Assembly: GCA_951217055.1 (NCBI GenBank) | Contig: OX578280.1 | Span: 46,875,882-46,939,881 of the forward strand | Length of the DNA stretch: 64,000 nt | Direction: 5' to 3' | From: Gerris lacustris | Lineage: Eukaryota; Arthropoda; Insecta; Hemiptera; Gerridae | Shown here: piece after piece, positions 26,901 to 41,900 of the stretch | Position numbering within the stretch: position 1 is the first letter of the stretch | How the letters are laid out: each line of letters begins with the position of its first letter | Notes under the pieces: generated by a model | What the model was told of the DNA's origin: nothing | The model's input: the letters and a program-made list of their open reading frames with translations, nothing else | Databases searched by the model: none | Position numbers and translations under genes: made by a program

Positions 26901-29900
26901 ATTGAAATATAAAAATCATTTTACACATAATAATAAAAACAAGTTCCTTCCCTTAATTTTAGTGGTAACTGAGATTAATAGTTTTGTTATTAAAATACAA
27001 AGTATAATTGTTTTTTTTTTTCTCAATTTGTCCCATTGATCATCCCATGGATGATAATAAGAAATTAACAAATTTAAAAATAATAGTAATGGCCAGTGTC
27101 GCCCAACAAAAATATAAAAAATATAGATCTACAAATCTTATAAAATTAAAGTAAAAGATGCAAGTTTGTAATAAAATATTGTGAATGGTTAGCAATTATA
27201 CTAAAACTCTTATCTTAACAAACAAACTTTCATCAGGGAGGGCATCACAAATAAAGACTCGAATACAACGCATAAAAAGAGAGTAGTTTAGGGGTGGAGC
27301 TCTAAATTTCTAAACCTTGACTAAAATTCGAACTCTCTAGTGATCCATTTTTGTTCACTATCAGCGCATCACAGTTGCCGTCTATTTTATTTAAAGTTTA
27401 CATTTTTTTAACCCTGCCGCGAGGGGTAGTCGCTTAAACATAAACGACGAGTGTGACCTTTGACATAAAGAAATGATACTGGATAATAATCAAAATAACG
27501 ATTATTTAGATTTAGAACTATTTAGAACAGTATTGATAAAACTGCAATGAAGATAAATTGGAATTAGTCCAAGCAGAACTAAAAACTGGTTGTTTTTCTT
27601 GCCTGCAATAAAATTTTTAGATAGAAAAGTTTTTTTTATCGCTTTGAACCCTCTACCCTTGTTTTCTTGGAAACAAGTTGAAAGTTATCAGAAAGAAAAA
27701 CAAACAGATTTATCTTTTCATTGACCCTCCTTTAACAGTTTTTCATTGTTCAAAAACAAGACATCAATTCTCATCATTTTCTTTGACTCGTTCTTCAATC
27801 TTTTCCATGTTCTCTAAGGGCATAACTTTATATTTGCTTGATCAATGTGTAGAAGAGAGAAATATCAGAATTCTACAAGTTGCGTGGAAATATTAACGCA
27901 TGATCTTTCTTTGTTTTAAAAAATTCATAATCATTAACAAAAAATAAATAGATAACTCCTTTACCCACCTTCCGGAATATATACATATAATAATGAAAAG
28001 AACAATTAATTTCTTCTAAGTCCCCTGACATAAAGCTTTAAAAACGTTGGGTTAAAATTGCAAAACAAAACTAAAGGTAGTGCTACAGTATTATCAACGG
28101 TGGACGGTGGTACATATTGACAATTATACGATATTGATACCATAAAAGATACAATGTATATTATTTCAAGTTTTTTAAATTTTAATTTAAATTATTATTT
28201 TTCTTTGAGCTTATTTGCATTTGGTGTCGTTGAAGTAGTGTTTAATTAAATTTATATTTTCCTATACATCTTTTTATTATTGTACTTGCACAATTTTATT
28301 TTGTTGTTTTTGTTGCTTGATTGCTTTTATTATTTTTTGGTTGCTGCTTTTATCTGTTGTCTTATCAGGGTTCACCGGGTCCTAGGGGGCCGCCAGGACC
28401 TCAAGGTTATCCAGGATTCACCGGAATTTCTGGAGCTAAGGTAACAGAAAATAATTATTATTATAAATAAATGGTACATTTGGAAATTATAACTATATAG
28501 GTGTAAAATTGTATTTAACAATGATATTTAACTATTTTAACGAACGTGAAAAAAGTTGAAATTAAGCTAGAGTGTTAAAAACTTAAATTTCCTTACCGGG
28601 TTTTTATATTGTAGAATATACAGTTTTATAAAAGGTGTAGATGTGGGTCGAGAAGGGTAATAAAATGATGTGGTTTAAAATTTACGAATGGCTATATTTC
28701 GCCCCAATCCAGGGCATAGACGTGCCGGTAAACGAAGGTTTGGTTACATGTTTAAAAATTAGTCAAATTCATCTATATAATTAGACTCGTCTTTAGACGT
28801 CACTCTCCTACTTAACTCTAAACTCACTAGTTTAAAGAAACATAACATATTTGAACAACGTAACAATTAACAATTAAAAACGATTAAAAAACAAAAATGA
28901 TCGCATAGAAGCTTCTATGTGATAATAAAAGACGAGTCTAATTATATAGATGAATTTCACTAATTTTTAAACATGTAACCAAACCTTCGTTTACCGGCAA
29001 GTCTATGCCCCGGAGTGGGGTGAAATATAGCCATTAGTAAATTTTATACCACATCGTTTTACTACCCTTCTCGACCCACATCTACAACTTTAGTTAATAT
29101 AAAAGGGGCAAAAAAGGAAAAAAAATTTACAGTTTTATGTATTTAAGCTGAACGCACAGTTACAATAGAAAATCTTAAGGTAGGGTCGGCTATTCGTCGT
29201 TTCCCGTCTTTTTCAAGTAATATAAACCAAAGATTTAAACGAAATAATATGTAGTTTGAATCTGGAATATTTTTAATTCAAGACTAATAGAACAAAAACA
29301 ATAACAATACATCCACTGAATCTAATAATAAATCTACACAGGATCTGATACAAAAAACTACACGGAATCTAATTAAAAAACAAGTCTCAGCTGAATCTAA
29401 CAAAACTAGACAAAATGATTACATTGTGTTGGTTCTATATTTCGCTTTGTTTACTTTTAAAATATTTTCAACAATAAAGTTGTCACAAGTGCTGATATGC
29501 ACCAGTGTGCCGACTTTTGTTCAAATCAGTTAATTTTTACGCGCATTTATCTTTCGACAAACACACAAATTTTAAAATCCTAAGTCTCTGAAATGAAGAA
29601 CTTACGCTCCTTCAATTATTTTTATTTAACTTGTTATAAACAATTCTTCTTCTTAAAAGTTTACAATGAGGCAATCCTAATATTATTAAATGCAAAAATA
29701 ATTAAAAAGGCCACACTAATAGTACATTTCGCGTCTAGTGCGGAAAGTTGAATTTTGCATATGCGAGTGTGGCGTTTACACCCGAGCGACAGCAAGGGCA
29801 GTAAAACCACACGAGCTTAGTTGTATTTTGTACCGAATTAATTATTTCGGGAGGAGTGTTATTCTCCTCATTTTCGTCACAATCACTTAAATCACTCATT

Positions 29901-32900
29901 GTTTTTCACTAATAACTCGATATAAACAGTTACTTTAATTATACAAACAGCAAATTAGTTTTGTTAAATGTAAACAAACACGCTAATCGTGCGTTAAGGT
30001 GAAGAATTATATGAACGCGCATGCGCAATGAATACAACTACGAAAATATTCACTTTCTACGCATCTAAACAGAGATAAAATGTTTATATTTCGTATAATG
30101 ATTTATTTATTATTTAGTAATACTTTATTGCTTTCTATTTAAAAGTATTTTTATTGTTAATATTCTATAATAATTTAGATTATTATGTTATGTTGTGTTG
30201 GTAGTTTAAAGTTTTAAAAACAGCTGTTATATTTGTTACGTAGTTTTAGTTAAACCATGTTGTTTTTTCATTACACATATTTTTATTTTTTATAAATAAT
30301 TTCCGTCGAATCTTTCAATCGATTCAGTTCTTAATTCAAAAAATTGTATTGTGTATTTAAAAAATGTATTGTGTGTTACATTTAATTGTTGTTGATAAAG
30401 TTTAAATACGTTTTTCTTTCGACACGTACGTAATTGCTACGTCTACATTGCTCAATGTCCATAAATATTTCTATTTAGCCCGGCAATATAGAAAAGTGTA
30501 AACATTGCCCGGGTAAGTTTGTTTCCTGCTCTCCACCTAAATAAAAACAGCAAAAGAGTTAAAATTTATTTTTTTTGAGCCGATAACACGAAGGCACATA
30601 ACAATGAAAACATTTAACGTTGGCGATATATTGCCGAGACATATCTGTCTGCACATTACCCGGCAATATTGCCGAAAATTTGGCTGGGATGTACAGATTT
30701 AGCCTGGTCATTATTGCCGTGAAATGTTGCTCGTTTACAAGGCCCTTTAAGAAAATGAGTACGTATGTTTGTTTTCTTAAAGGTATTTGTTGATATTAAT
30801 TTTGATTCAACCCTCCTATTTGTACCGTCTTTTAGCTCGTCCACCGAATTGTTCAGGAATAGTTTAAGACAGGTTTTATGCGCAGGCGCTTACTTTTTAC
30901 TGTTGTAAAATCATTATCAGGTTAGTAAGGGTTTGACGCTCTTTTCAAACCGTATTATCATTCAACAAAAAACATTGAAGGAAATCTAACAGTTAGGAAA
31001 CTTTCCTGTTGAAATCTGTGACGATTGACTCTACTCGCTTGACGATTGATTACTGCGCATGTCGTACACACCGGTACTTGGTTTTGGATGAGGATCGTTT
31101 GGACCGTATGATAAATGATTTGCAAATCTGATGTCCATGCGTAGGTTGGAACTGTTTAGAGGGCAATACGAAAAACAGTTCAAAGTCCGGTTGGAACGGT
31201 TTTTATCCCTTTAGCATGCCGCGCCGTGGTGGTTCCCTGCTTGGTTGGAACAAACTTATAATAAACGAAGGTTGTTGTAAGGTCAAAGCTCATCAAATAT
31301 TATAACTATACCATGTAAATATTGACATCCACGAGATTTCTAATGTTATCTATAATCTAACCTAAAATTTCAAGATTCTCAAAACCTATCTATTATTTAA
31401 TTTAATTATTAATTCCAACTTTTATTAGCTGTTAAAAAAGTGCATGTTCTTTTTTAAAACAAACGACTAAGGAGCTGCAGCACTTAATATCTTAACTTGA
31501 TTTTTTCAAAGTTTCTTAAATTACTTTGGTGAGTCTTAAATTTACTACACTATTCTTTTTGTCTAAATCCTCTTTTCTCAATAAATACGTAATATACCAT
31601 CTATTTCAATTACCCCAATATACGAGTACATATTTTTGTAAAAACCTCTTCCATTTATGATTATGTTTCAGGTTACGTAAGCGTGATATAACTTAATAAT
31701 AAATATTTAAAATTTATTGTGTGAATGAAAAACAGTAAATTATTTGATATTATAAAATTTAACTTTATAGTTATTACTTTCTCGAATACTTATGTATATA
31801 AAAAGGAAAGAATTGTGATTATGGAATAATTCGATTTTAAAATTTTGAATGGATTTATACGTCTCTTGAGCCCGATTTTTAAGAGTTTTACTTTGTTTAC
31901 AAGGGAGGGATTATTTTTTACTGTGAATTTTGTATTAAATATTCAATAATAATTTAAAATTTAACTTCAAAAAATTGTAAAATTCCCAAATAGAACACTG
32001 GAAGAGGTAATTATAAATATAAGAAAGTTTTTTCTTATTATGTCAAACCATTTTCTACATAAGAATCGCATTAAACGAGAAGAATCGCACAGATTTTTTT
32101 ATTTAAAGGTTTATTTAGTGTTTTTGATCTCAGAATAACAAACATGCATTAAAATAAAGGGGAACTTCGTTTAATTATTATCTCGGTTTAAAAAAAAAAA
32201 CTTTTTTATTCATTTAAAACGCTAAATATTTTTCAATTTTCAAGAAGTGCTTAAAATGAATTCTGTATATTATAGGGTAAGGAATTCCTTAAGGAGCCAT
32301 CTCCTTTGGGAACTATTAGCATATATGTTTTTAATAGCTTAGCGATATTATATAAGCTTACAACCACTCTACATACATATAACGTTAATATCTCTTCTAC
32401 CTCTCTCACATGTAATTAATTATAATTCACAAGGGGGTTTCATATTTCCAAAAGCCCCAAGTGAAATATCTACGGGAATACAGTAAATTATGTTTTATCG
32501 TAGGAAAATATGGCTTGGGTTTTCCAACCGGAGGATATTTATATAAAACATTGCTGCTAAAAAACCACCCCAGTAATTTAAATTTAACCTAGATTTTTTT
32601 TTTAGTCAAATAAATATGATTAAAAACATCACTGATTCACACTGATATTTATTCAAAGGAATTAATTTTCATTTAATACAAAAATTAAATTTAGATATAT
32701 TAAAAATGCGATAAATAATAATAACAAAACTATTCTGTATTATTTATTATAACGTATATCTATAATTTTTTTCCCCCTCGTATAAAGATAAAACTATCAA
32801 TTAATCTCTTTTAAAATTTTGAATCATGTTAAGTTTTAAATCGATGTTAATATTTTACCTGTTAATTATTTTGTTTAGGAACTACAGAGAAATATATTTT

Positions 32901-35900
32901 AAAAAAACATTTAATCTAAACATTGAAACAATGTTTTTAAAATTAAAAGAAATAAAAATTTCTGCACAAAAATGTATTTTAATTTATTTCGTTTTAACTG
33001 ATATATTCGTCCAATAACTGTTATGTTTTTATTGCTTTTTCATATTACAAACTTTTAATTAGCTTTACTTTTTTGTGAGGTAAATCATTTTTTAATCAAT
33101 TTTCAGCCTACTTTTCGAGTATCTAGAAATCTGAAACTGTACACTGATTTTTTATTTCCGATTAAAATCCAAGTAATTGATATTTTCAAAGTGTGATTTT
33201 TTGTAAAAAAAAAAAAATAAAATATATATATATATATATATATTCGATTTTCCTGTAATTTTTTTAAATTCAATTTGTTGTTTTATATTTAGGGAAAGTT
33301 TACGGTGGCATAAAATTCAATTTTGGAAATGCAATGGATTTATCCGTTTGAAGTTCTCCCGAGTTCAAAAGCTTTTTTTAAATGCCTCAAATTTAGTTAC
33401 AAAACGCAATTTGTAACAATTTTTTGTTACAAATTCTTTTACACATGCTTTTACACACTGACACATCTCGATATCACAGAAGACACTGGACCTGTTACCA
33501 GGTGTGGACCAAATTTGTAGGTGTGTTCCTCTTACCTCCTAGGTGCTCGCTAAGAAATATTTTTAAAATCCTTCTTCTTTGATTCAAGATGGCGGCCATT
33601 TATATACAAAATTCGACAAGACGATATCTCCGGAGCCAATTGCACTAGAACCTTGAAATTTAGAAGTTAGCTTCCTTTTATGAAATTAGTAACTTTTGAT
33701 TAATGGTTTACCAATCGGGCATTTTGATTCAAGATAGTGGCCATATTATATAAAAGTCAACGTGTGAGTGTATGTTCTTTATACAAATCCACAGTTTTAG
33801 TCTGATCCCGATGAAAATTTGCACACTTGACCTTCAAAGCAAGGGGAAAATCAATGTCTACGTGAATTTTCGAAATTTAAATTTTGGTACAAAGGGGTAC
33901 GGGGTACAAGTAATGAATACGGGGTCAAAGTAATGAATACCCTTCATGATGCATATCGAAAAGTTCTTTAAGGGCACATTAATTATTGTTATTTACAGTT
34001 TTGTCATATTTACATTTAGGAAGGGGGTAAATTTGGGATATTTACAAAATAACCTTATCAATGAGGAGGGGGTATATGTGGGAGGGATAGAATCTAGATA
34101 TTCTCGCATAGTCAAATAATTTAAATGTTTCTTGTTGGTAGTTTATAAACTTATCAAATTAAAATAACACTCCGTAGCGAAGCACGGGTATCCAGCTAGT
34201 ACCATATATCAGGGGGAAACAACAATGAATTAATTTTATATTTTTTCTGACATTAAAGTTTAAATTCTCACGGATTAATTTATTTGACTTTATTTTTGTT
34301 GATTTATACCAATTAAAGACCACGCAAATTGAGAATTTTTCTTCATATTATGTACACTCTACTGCTTAAGGTTTTTCCCAAGAGCAAAATTTCAAAATAC
34401 TTAGCGCCCAGAATGTTGCATTAGCCGCGTAAACTCAACCATATATTCTATTACTTTCTAAATAATTAACACGTATCTATTTAAATGTGTACAGGGAGAA
34501 GCTGGTCGTGATGGAAGAGATGGAATACCTGGTCTACCAGGACCTCGAGGAATACAAGGAATGCCAGGATCTCCTGGTCAACAGGTAAGAATTTGTTTCT
34601 AGAACCTGGTAATTAAAGGTTAGTTTTCTATTCTCTAATTATAATAAAATGGTTATGCTGATTAAAGGTTAGTTTCTTTTTCACAAATCAGGTATAATAA
34701 ATGGTTTTACTAATTAAAGGTTAGTTTGCCTTTCTCTCTTTTCTTGAAAAATTGTTCATTCATGGTTTTAATTAGTTGATCACCACACTCCATTTGTGGT
34801 TCAAATATATATTCCTTATAGGATTAGTAAATATACTGATATGCCAATACTATTGGATGGTGATAAGTCATTGGATTTGTACACCAATACCATTGTATGA
34901 TGTTCAATCCAATTTTTATTGGAAGTTGGATTTATTGCAACTAAAATAACTATTCCTAATCATTTTGATTCTCATAAAGCCCGTTTAGAAAAAAAATTCC
35001 CAAACTCAAAAATATTGACGAAACTTTTGATTTTGCTGCAGAGCATTCAGGGAGTACGAGGAGAAAAAGGAGAGCCAGGATTCCCAGGATCTATGGGGCC
35101 ACCTGGGCCTGCATCTAACTTCGAAGCAGCACAAGGACCACCTGGACCCCCGGTAATGCAATAAAACAATTACTTTCGTAACTAAATTATATTAGAAGCA
35201 GTTTTTATTTCTCTGCTGAAAGTTAAATTTGAATAAAATAAAATTCGATAAAGTATCGAGTGATGAGTGCTCTCACAATTGAGGCCTGTACACTATATTA
35301 GATGGAGCTTGACTTACCTGCTGGGAAACCTTAGAGTGGCAAGTAACTGGAATGAGGCGAGAAAGTTGTGTCCAAATCTTACCTTCTAATACAGTTTACA
35401 AATATTTTCCACAAAATCCGTGCAGTACCGGTTCTTTCATGTTTCCAAAATATCTGAATGAAGAAATTATGTCATGAAATTTGGGAATTCCAACGTTTTG
35501 AACCTATTATAGGGATCGCACTCTCATGAAAGATGCTCATAATAGAAATTATAGGCAACTCAACATGTCATTACCGAATATCTGAAGGAAGATACTTAAT
35601 GAATGATTAAGTTTAGCTTGGCTTAATTTAAGATCTAGACGGTTATATATTTCTTAGTGGTTCGTCAAATGAGAGTCAGTTGTAAATGAGTCTCATGAAG
35701 AGCAACTTCCTTGAGAATGACTCCTGTAATGGGTTCGAAACGTCGGGATTAACAAAATTTCTGACTCGGCCTCCTCTGGAAGATCTAGACTAATCACTAC
35801 TCCGGGTTCTACTCTATGATCGTCATGAGCTTGAGAAGGGTAATTTAAAATAGCTGCGCAAGGTCACTATTAAACTAGCATTAGATTAATTGTTGAATCA

Positions 35901-38900
35901 TCGATAACTTGTTTGGTTTTAGGGTCAGGATGGTACTCCTGGTCGAAGAGGTCTTCCTGGAGATGAAGGTACACCAGGTAGAGATGGAGAGAAAGGTGAT
36001 AGAGGAAACCCAGGTCCACAGGTATTCCATTTTCATTTCATTTTAATTAATTGAGTAACTTTTTTACAAAATATATTAAAATAAAATATTAAGATAAAGC
36101 ATCAAACACGTGTACATATCTAAGCCTTTCGTTATAAATATATGACATTTATTTGCTATAGTAGTTTTAATATGACTTTTGTTAAACCAAACGCAATTAG
36201 GGCATAGTTACGCGGTTCTAAAGTCAAAGGTGGAGGGTATAATAATTGTGCAGTTGCTTTAGCTGGGGGGATCAGTATAGAGGCTGTTCAGAGTTGTTAG
36301 TTGGTTGTACATTGTTACAGGGAATGCCAGGATTACCAGGTCTTCCAGGAACTGGCGGTGTATCTGGAGAAATTATTCAAGGTCTACCAGGACCAATTGG
36401 TGCACCAGGAGCTCAAGGACCAATCGGACCAATTGGTCCAAAAGGAGATAGAGGTAACCTCAGTTATTTGTTTTACTTAGTTTCTACTTAATACTTGGCA
36501 ATTAAGCCCATTGTGAGGCCTCGACCACCATCAAGTTATGCTACTAATGTGCTCCTTGACCGACGTTCGCCACCGCATTATTAGTTTCTTTGTTGTGTGG
36601 GTTGTTATTTTGTAATTGAGCATGTTAGACTTCGATCCCAAGAGTTTGTTAACAGTAAAAAAGGCCTTCACTCGGAGCCACCGTGGTGGCGCTGCCAGAT
36701 CCAGATACCGTGGTGTTGCCGCCTTGGGGCCTCCATGTGCAGGGGGCCTAGGGAAGGTTGTTTTAGATTCCCTAGTTAAATATAAAGGCCTGCATATAAC
36801 AAATTTAATTATTTTATGGTAATTCCGAAGAAGAAAGTTTGTCAGTTGTTGATATTCGTTTGAGATGGCGGAATAATTATATTTTTGGTTTATAAACTAT
36901 TATTTATAGTATTTTGTTCTATTACAAGTTATTTCAGCACATTTTAGCGAATATCCAAAGAAAATAAAGCTATTGCAATGGCTTTAAAAATTTGTAATGA
37001 GAATTTTTGAAAATTTTCTCCATGGAAATCCGTTTTAGACCATTCTTAATCTATTCCTGAAATTTAACACTTTATTTATGTATGGATGTGCCACTCCAGA
37101 CGATATCTCACCCTAGGATGCACTTAAAAAATCCAAACAAATGTTAAAATGTCGATAATATCAAAAGAGAAAGGATGAGTTCGTTGGCCAGAATTTTTGG
37201 AGTCAATTTAGAGGTCGATTTTTGACAATTAAGGGTCAAAAATAGCATAAAAACATTTTTTCCATTTTACCCCCCTCCTATATGAGAATATGATAAAAGT
37301 GTACATAACAACAATTACTGCACTCTTAAAGAGCTTTCCAACGACATGCATCTTGAAGGGTATATACTATTTTCACCTTTGTACCCCGTACCCCTTTGTA
37401 CCAAAATTTTATTTTCACCCATCGAAATCGCTCATTAAGTCATAGTGCATGACTGGTCTTTTTTTAAAACATGTCAAAACAAAAAACAAACAAAAAGTAA
37501 TCGAGAAATAAAGCCAATTGTACTGAGTTACGTCAATTTGATTTATATTATACGTTATATAAACAGAACCATTATATTAACGAGCTCCAATTTAGTTTAA
37601 AATTGAAGTGGAATGGAAAATAAAATTCGCAAAGATAAAACTATTGACTATAAATGCGGAGAAGAAAATATAGGGTTATTTTAGTGGTAGAAATAAAAGA
37701 ATATCTTATTCCACGTTATTGGACGTTTAATGTAATTGTTCATGACTTTCTGGTTTTGTACAGCTATTTTCTTTTCAAAATGAATTGAAATATCTTTATT
37801 ATATATAAGAATAAATAAATGCACTGTGTTTTATTCCAATCAATCAATAGTAAAAATAAAAGTTATGAAAAATAGACTGCTAATTAGTGTTGCACATAGC
37901 TTCCTCGCGTCTTATTTCATATATACTCTAATGATTTTAAATATTTTTTTACTTTTCCTCACTACCTATAGTAGGAAAAGTATTGTTTTCACCCAACATT
38001 TTTTTTCGATATTTCAACGGAATTATCCGTTTTGGGTGTTTTTAAGACGCCCTGAGTGGTTTTTAGCATGACGTCTGTCATGACGTGTGTGTGTGTATGT
38101 TATCATATCATCGTAGCGCCTACAGTATTTAACCTAGAGAGTTGAAACTTGGCAGAACAATTAGTCTGTAGTGGTGCCGCCCGGAAAATCAACTTCTTTC
38201 TCCATCATGAACCCAGTTTGCTGAGGCAGCAAAAAGTTAAACAAAATAGTCCTGATCGAGTTGAAATTTGGCACGAATTTACCTCTCTGTATGACAAACA
38301 AGCCTACCAAATTTCATTTTGATATTGGCCGCCATTTTGTAGTTATCAATTTTTGAATTTTGAAACTTTGACGGTTAATAATACCGAAAGTATAAATACG
38401 TTTTTGACATATAGCATATCGTTGGAACCGGAAAAAATTAAGGAACAAATATATAATAAAAACACGATGAAATTCCGTTAATTAGTTTAAAAGTTATAAG
38501 CGAATATAATTATTTATTAGTGCGATTATTTTGATGACGTCAAAGTTTGTTTACATACCTGTCAAAATACCGCCAAAATTCAAATAATTGAATAAATGTA
38601 ATAAAAATAATGTATAACCATTATTTAAAGAGGCCACTTTAGTGGCCTCCGAAGTGAGGAAAAGTTCCGGGGTTCCCTGTACCCGATTTTTTTCTATCAA
38701 AGTGTTTGTTTATTACATGAATAAAAGAATCAATAAAGTAATATTTAATGAGAGCAGGCGGTTGAAATTTATCTGGGGCTATCTGCGAGTTACCATACAC
38801 AGACCATTCAAATTCCTTATAAATCAGATGAGTACTTCAGCGCATGTGGAAGAGAAACAAATGGGTGCAGAAGGGTGAAATTTGTAAGACCGACAAACAG

Positions 38901-41900
38901 ACCGACAGATAGACTGACATGCATACCAACAGACAGACCGATAGACAGACACGGAACCAAAAATGTTCCCTGATGTCTAACACGAATTTCTGTCTTGGGA
39001 TTTTTGAATTCGGAGATATATAATATCACATAGCTTCCGTTTCCTCCGTTAAGCTCGGAAGTACATTTTCGATTTATGGAAGGTGTAAACAGAAATGACG
39101 ACAATAACAGAAATCTATATGTACATTTGTACATTGAGAGAGATTACATCCGTTCAAGGGTTTCCTATGAGGTTTAAATTCATTAAGAAGGGTTAAATTT
39201 GTTAAAACTTTTATTGACTATATTTATAGCTGCAATTAATTTGTTATAATCATTAATGATGGTATTGTGTATAATCTTGACTAAGATATGAGGCAGCTGA
39301 TGAGTGATAGAGCTTATTGTTTGTGATTTGAATTTACATATTAGATTACAAAGTTATTTTGTTTTGTTTTGTTTTTTTAAATTGTGTAAGTTATTAAGTC
39401 ATGAGGCTATTCTCAAATTTGTATTTCTTCGATTCTCCAACAGATTTCTAGGGATGATAATTAACAAAAACATCACTATTTATTATTTGTGTTTTAATTT
39501 AGCTATCCTACACTCATACCTGGGCATCTTCAATTTTATTTAATTCAGAGACTATATCCTCATAGTAATCTTTAGAAGATGTTTTTAGATAATGATCCTA
39601 AAAAGACCTAGTTCCATTCGGTTACTTAAAAAATCCCGTTGGGGCATTAGGTCCCTTTCATTAGTTGGGGAATCAGTGGCATTAAATTTATTTTTTTTGC
39701 TAAGCAAAATAAAGTTTATCAAATATTAAAAAACGTAATAAAATGAATAAATAACGAAAAAGAAGTTTTGAAGAAACAAAGCTAAAGTATAACTGATAAA
39801 AATAGTGGTGTTAAAAATTAACGTAATCCTACTAATTATTGAGCATATTTACAATTCATCTTCTAGCTTTAATTCTACATTTATTTAGAATACAAATTAA
39901 TTTATGATACAATTGTTAATTTTATGTAATTTGTAGGGGAACGAGGATTGCCAGGAGAAGATGGATATCGAGGTGAACAAGGACGAGAAGGACCAAAGGG
40001 TGATCCTGGATCCATTGGACCAATAGGACCTCTGGTAATTTTTTTTTTTTATCTTTGTTGATTAACAAAACAACATAATTTCACATGTTATAAGTGTTAC
40101 AGATAGTTTAAATGTTTTGTTGGCAACGTGTACCATGATGAAGGTAATAATCTAGAGATTATTCCTTTCTGCTGGGGTAAATTATAAAGGAGTAATTATT
40201 ACATGAAAATTTATAAATAAATAAATGAAATAAACATTTTTTAATGAAATAGTAGTAAAAATAAAAAGTATATAATTATTAAATCTCATACGGCCACTGG
40301 CTCTTCATGTGGCGAGATGGGTTATCTGGAATAATTTGGGATGCAAGGGGTTCTACTAGAGGATTTGCTAGATCGGATAGTGATTTGGAGATTGGATAAA
40401 AGACGCATTGATTATGTTTAGGAACAAAAAGTGATCCTGGATCCATCGAAAACCTTATTAGAAAGTTAATTTTAATAATATTTAAGTATGTCGGGTGTAA
40501 ATTAGATGAGAAAAATATGATAAGACTATTACTGGAGGCCGGCGCGGCGTGGCCGAGTGGTTTGCGCAATCACGTTTGAAACCTAGATCTATACACCGGT
40601 GGTGGGTTCGAATCCCAGAGTGGTGAGACATGTTTCACACTGATGATCTCGTCGAATATATGAGTAAAGTGGCCGGATCACCCGGTTCTGTATTAAATTA
40701 ATGCCTTAGATCGGGGCATGCATTCTTGTATGCAGTATGTTGTGTTGGGATGGTTGACTATATATTATGTTTTTTATATTTTTTTTTAAATTTTAAACAA
40801 CGACCAATTTATGACGCTCTCCCAGAGAGAAAGAATAATGACTTGATAATTAATTAAGACTGAAGATGACATTTTTCAGGGTCGAAATGTATCACTAAAC
40901 AACATGTTTTAAATCGCCGTTTTTTTCTTACACCTAAAAAATCTATCATCACGATAATACGGACGTGATAATAAAAATATCGGTCCGACACAACTCAGAC
41001 AAACTTTCTCATATACGAGTTCATAATTACTTAGCCCAGTGTTTTCCATTTATTAGTTTTCGTAAGTACATTTAATTATTATTATTGAACATTATTCCAA
41101 AATTTATCATAAAAATAACTTCTCCTCGGCGGGGAATCGAACCCACCCTCTCTCCCTTAAAGTTATTTTCTCAGGAACTAGGTTTTTCCCGGGAAAACGG
41201 CTTACATCGTTAGATTCGTATTCAAATGGATTACATTTTAAAAAATTTTAATCTAAATCGTCGGAACCGTTTTCGAGAAATAATTTTTTTTACTGATGAT
41301 TTTTAAGCAACAAAATATGGATTTTTTTCACGATTTTTCTGAGCTTATGGGGGGTAGTGCCACCAAATTTAGAGCTAAAATTAATTTCTCGATTTCGCCT
41401 CGGGGTATAATTTTCTGAACATGTATGCCAATTTCTTTTAAAAATCGACCCAGTAATTTAGGCTCCAGGCTAGAAGACAGACGACAGCAAGATATTTTTG
41501 AAAAACCTCTTTTTTGGAGTCAGGGGACCTCAAAACGAGTAAATCCATCAAAATCTTAAAATTGAATATGCGTGCCATCACAATACTTTCTCTTTATATG
41601 AGAAAGTAAAAAATAGAACTGAACCCTGGATAAAACAATAATCAATACATACAATAATTAATTCTATCTGTGGTACAAAAGTGGCCTATGAGATTATAAA
41701 AATTAAACTCTCATTTTATCGGGGATATAATAGGCATTTTAGGAAGTTGTTGCTCGTGATCTAAATCGAAATATTCAAAGTTTGTAGAGCGAAAAAAAAA
41801 AAATTTTTTCCTTTTTTGTTTCGTCCAAAAAGGTTAAAAATTAACTGAGTTAAAGCACTATGAAATTTGGCAAGAAATCACGAATTCTAGCCAAAAATAG

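Larger units (their letters stand above)
28441..34494. other. Intron 4, 6.05 kb
   Basis: GTAACA to GTGTACAG. It contains a foldback element, two dispersed repeats and a Helitron 3' end (separate entries). At 30480-30720 the word CGGCAATAT recurs, including the palindrome CGGCAATATTGCCG at 30661-30674. At 31140-31260 GTTGGAAC recurs three times. A TA microsatellite lies at about 33219-33243. The rest (31270-33200) is plain AT-rich sequence. Confidence 0.7.

Noticed and set aside
38817..39134. 105-codon minus-strand frame
   Set aside because: It runs through a degenerate GACAGACA-type tract and repeat sequence; composition is not gene-like.
40279..40569. 96-codon minus-strand frame near exon 9
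   Set aside because: Its end lies in the SINE head; no recognisable motif.
40541..40630. Functional tRNA-Ser/Leu gene
   Set aside because: A and B boxes are good, but the ends do not form a clean acceptor stem and the same head plus non-tRNA body recurs at 18925, so a SINE fits better.
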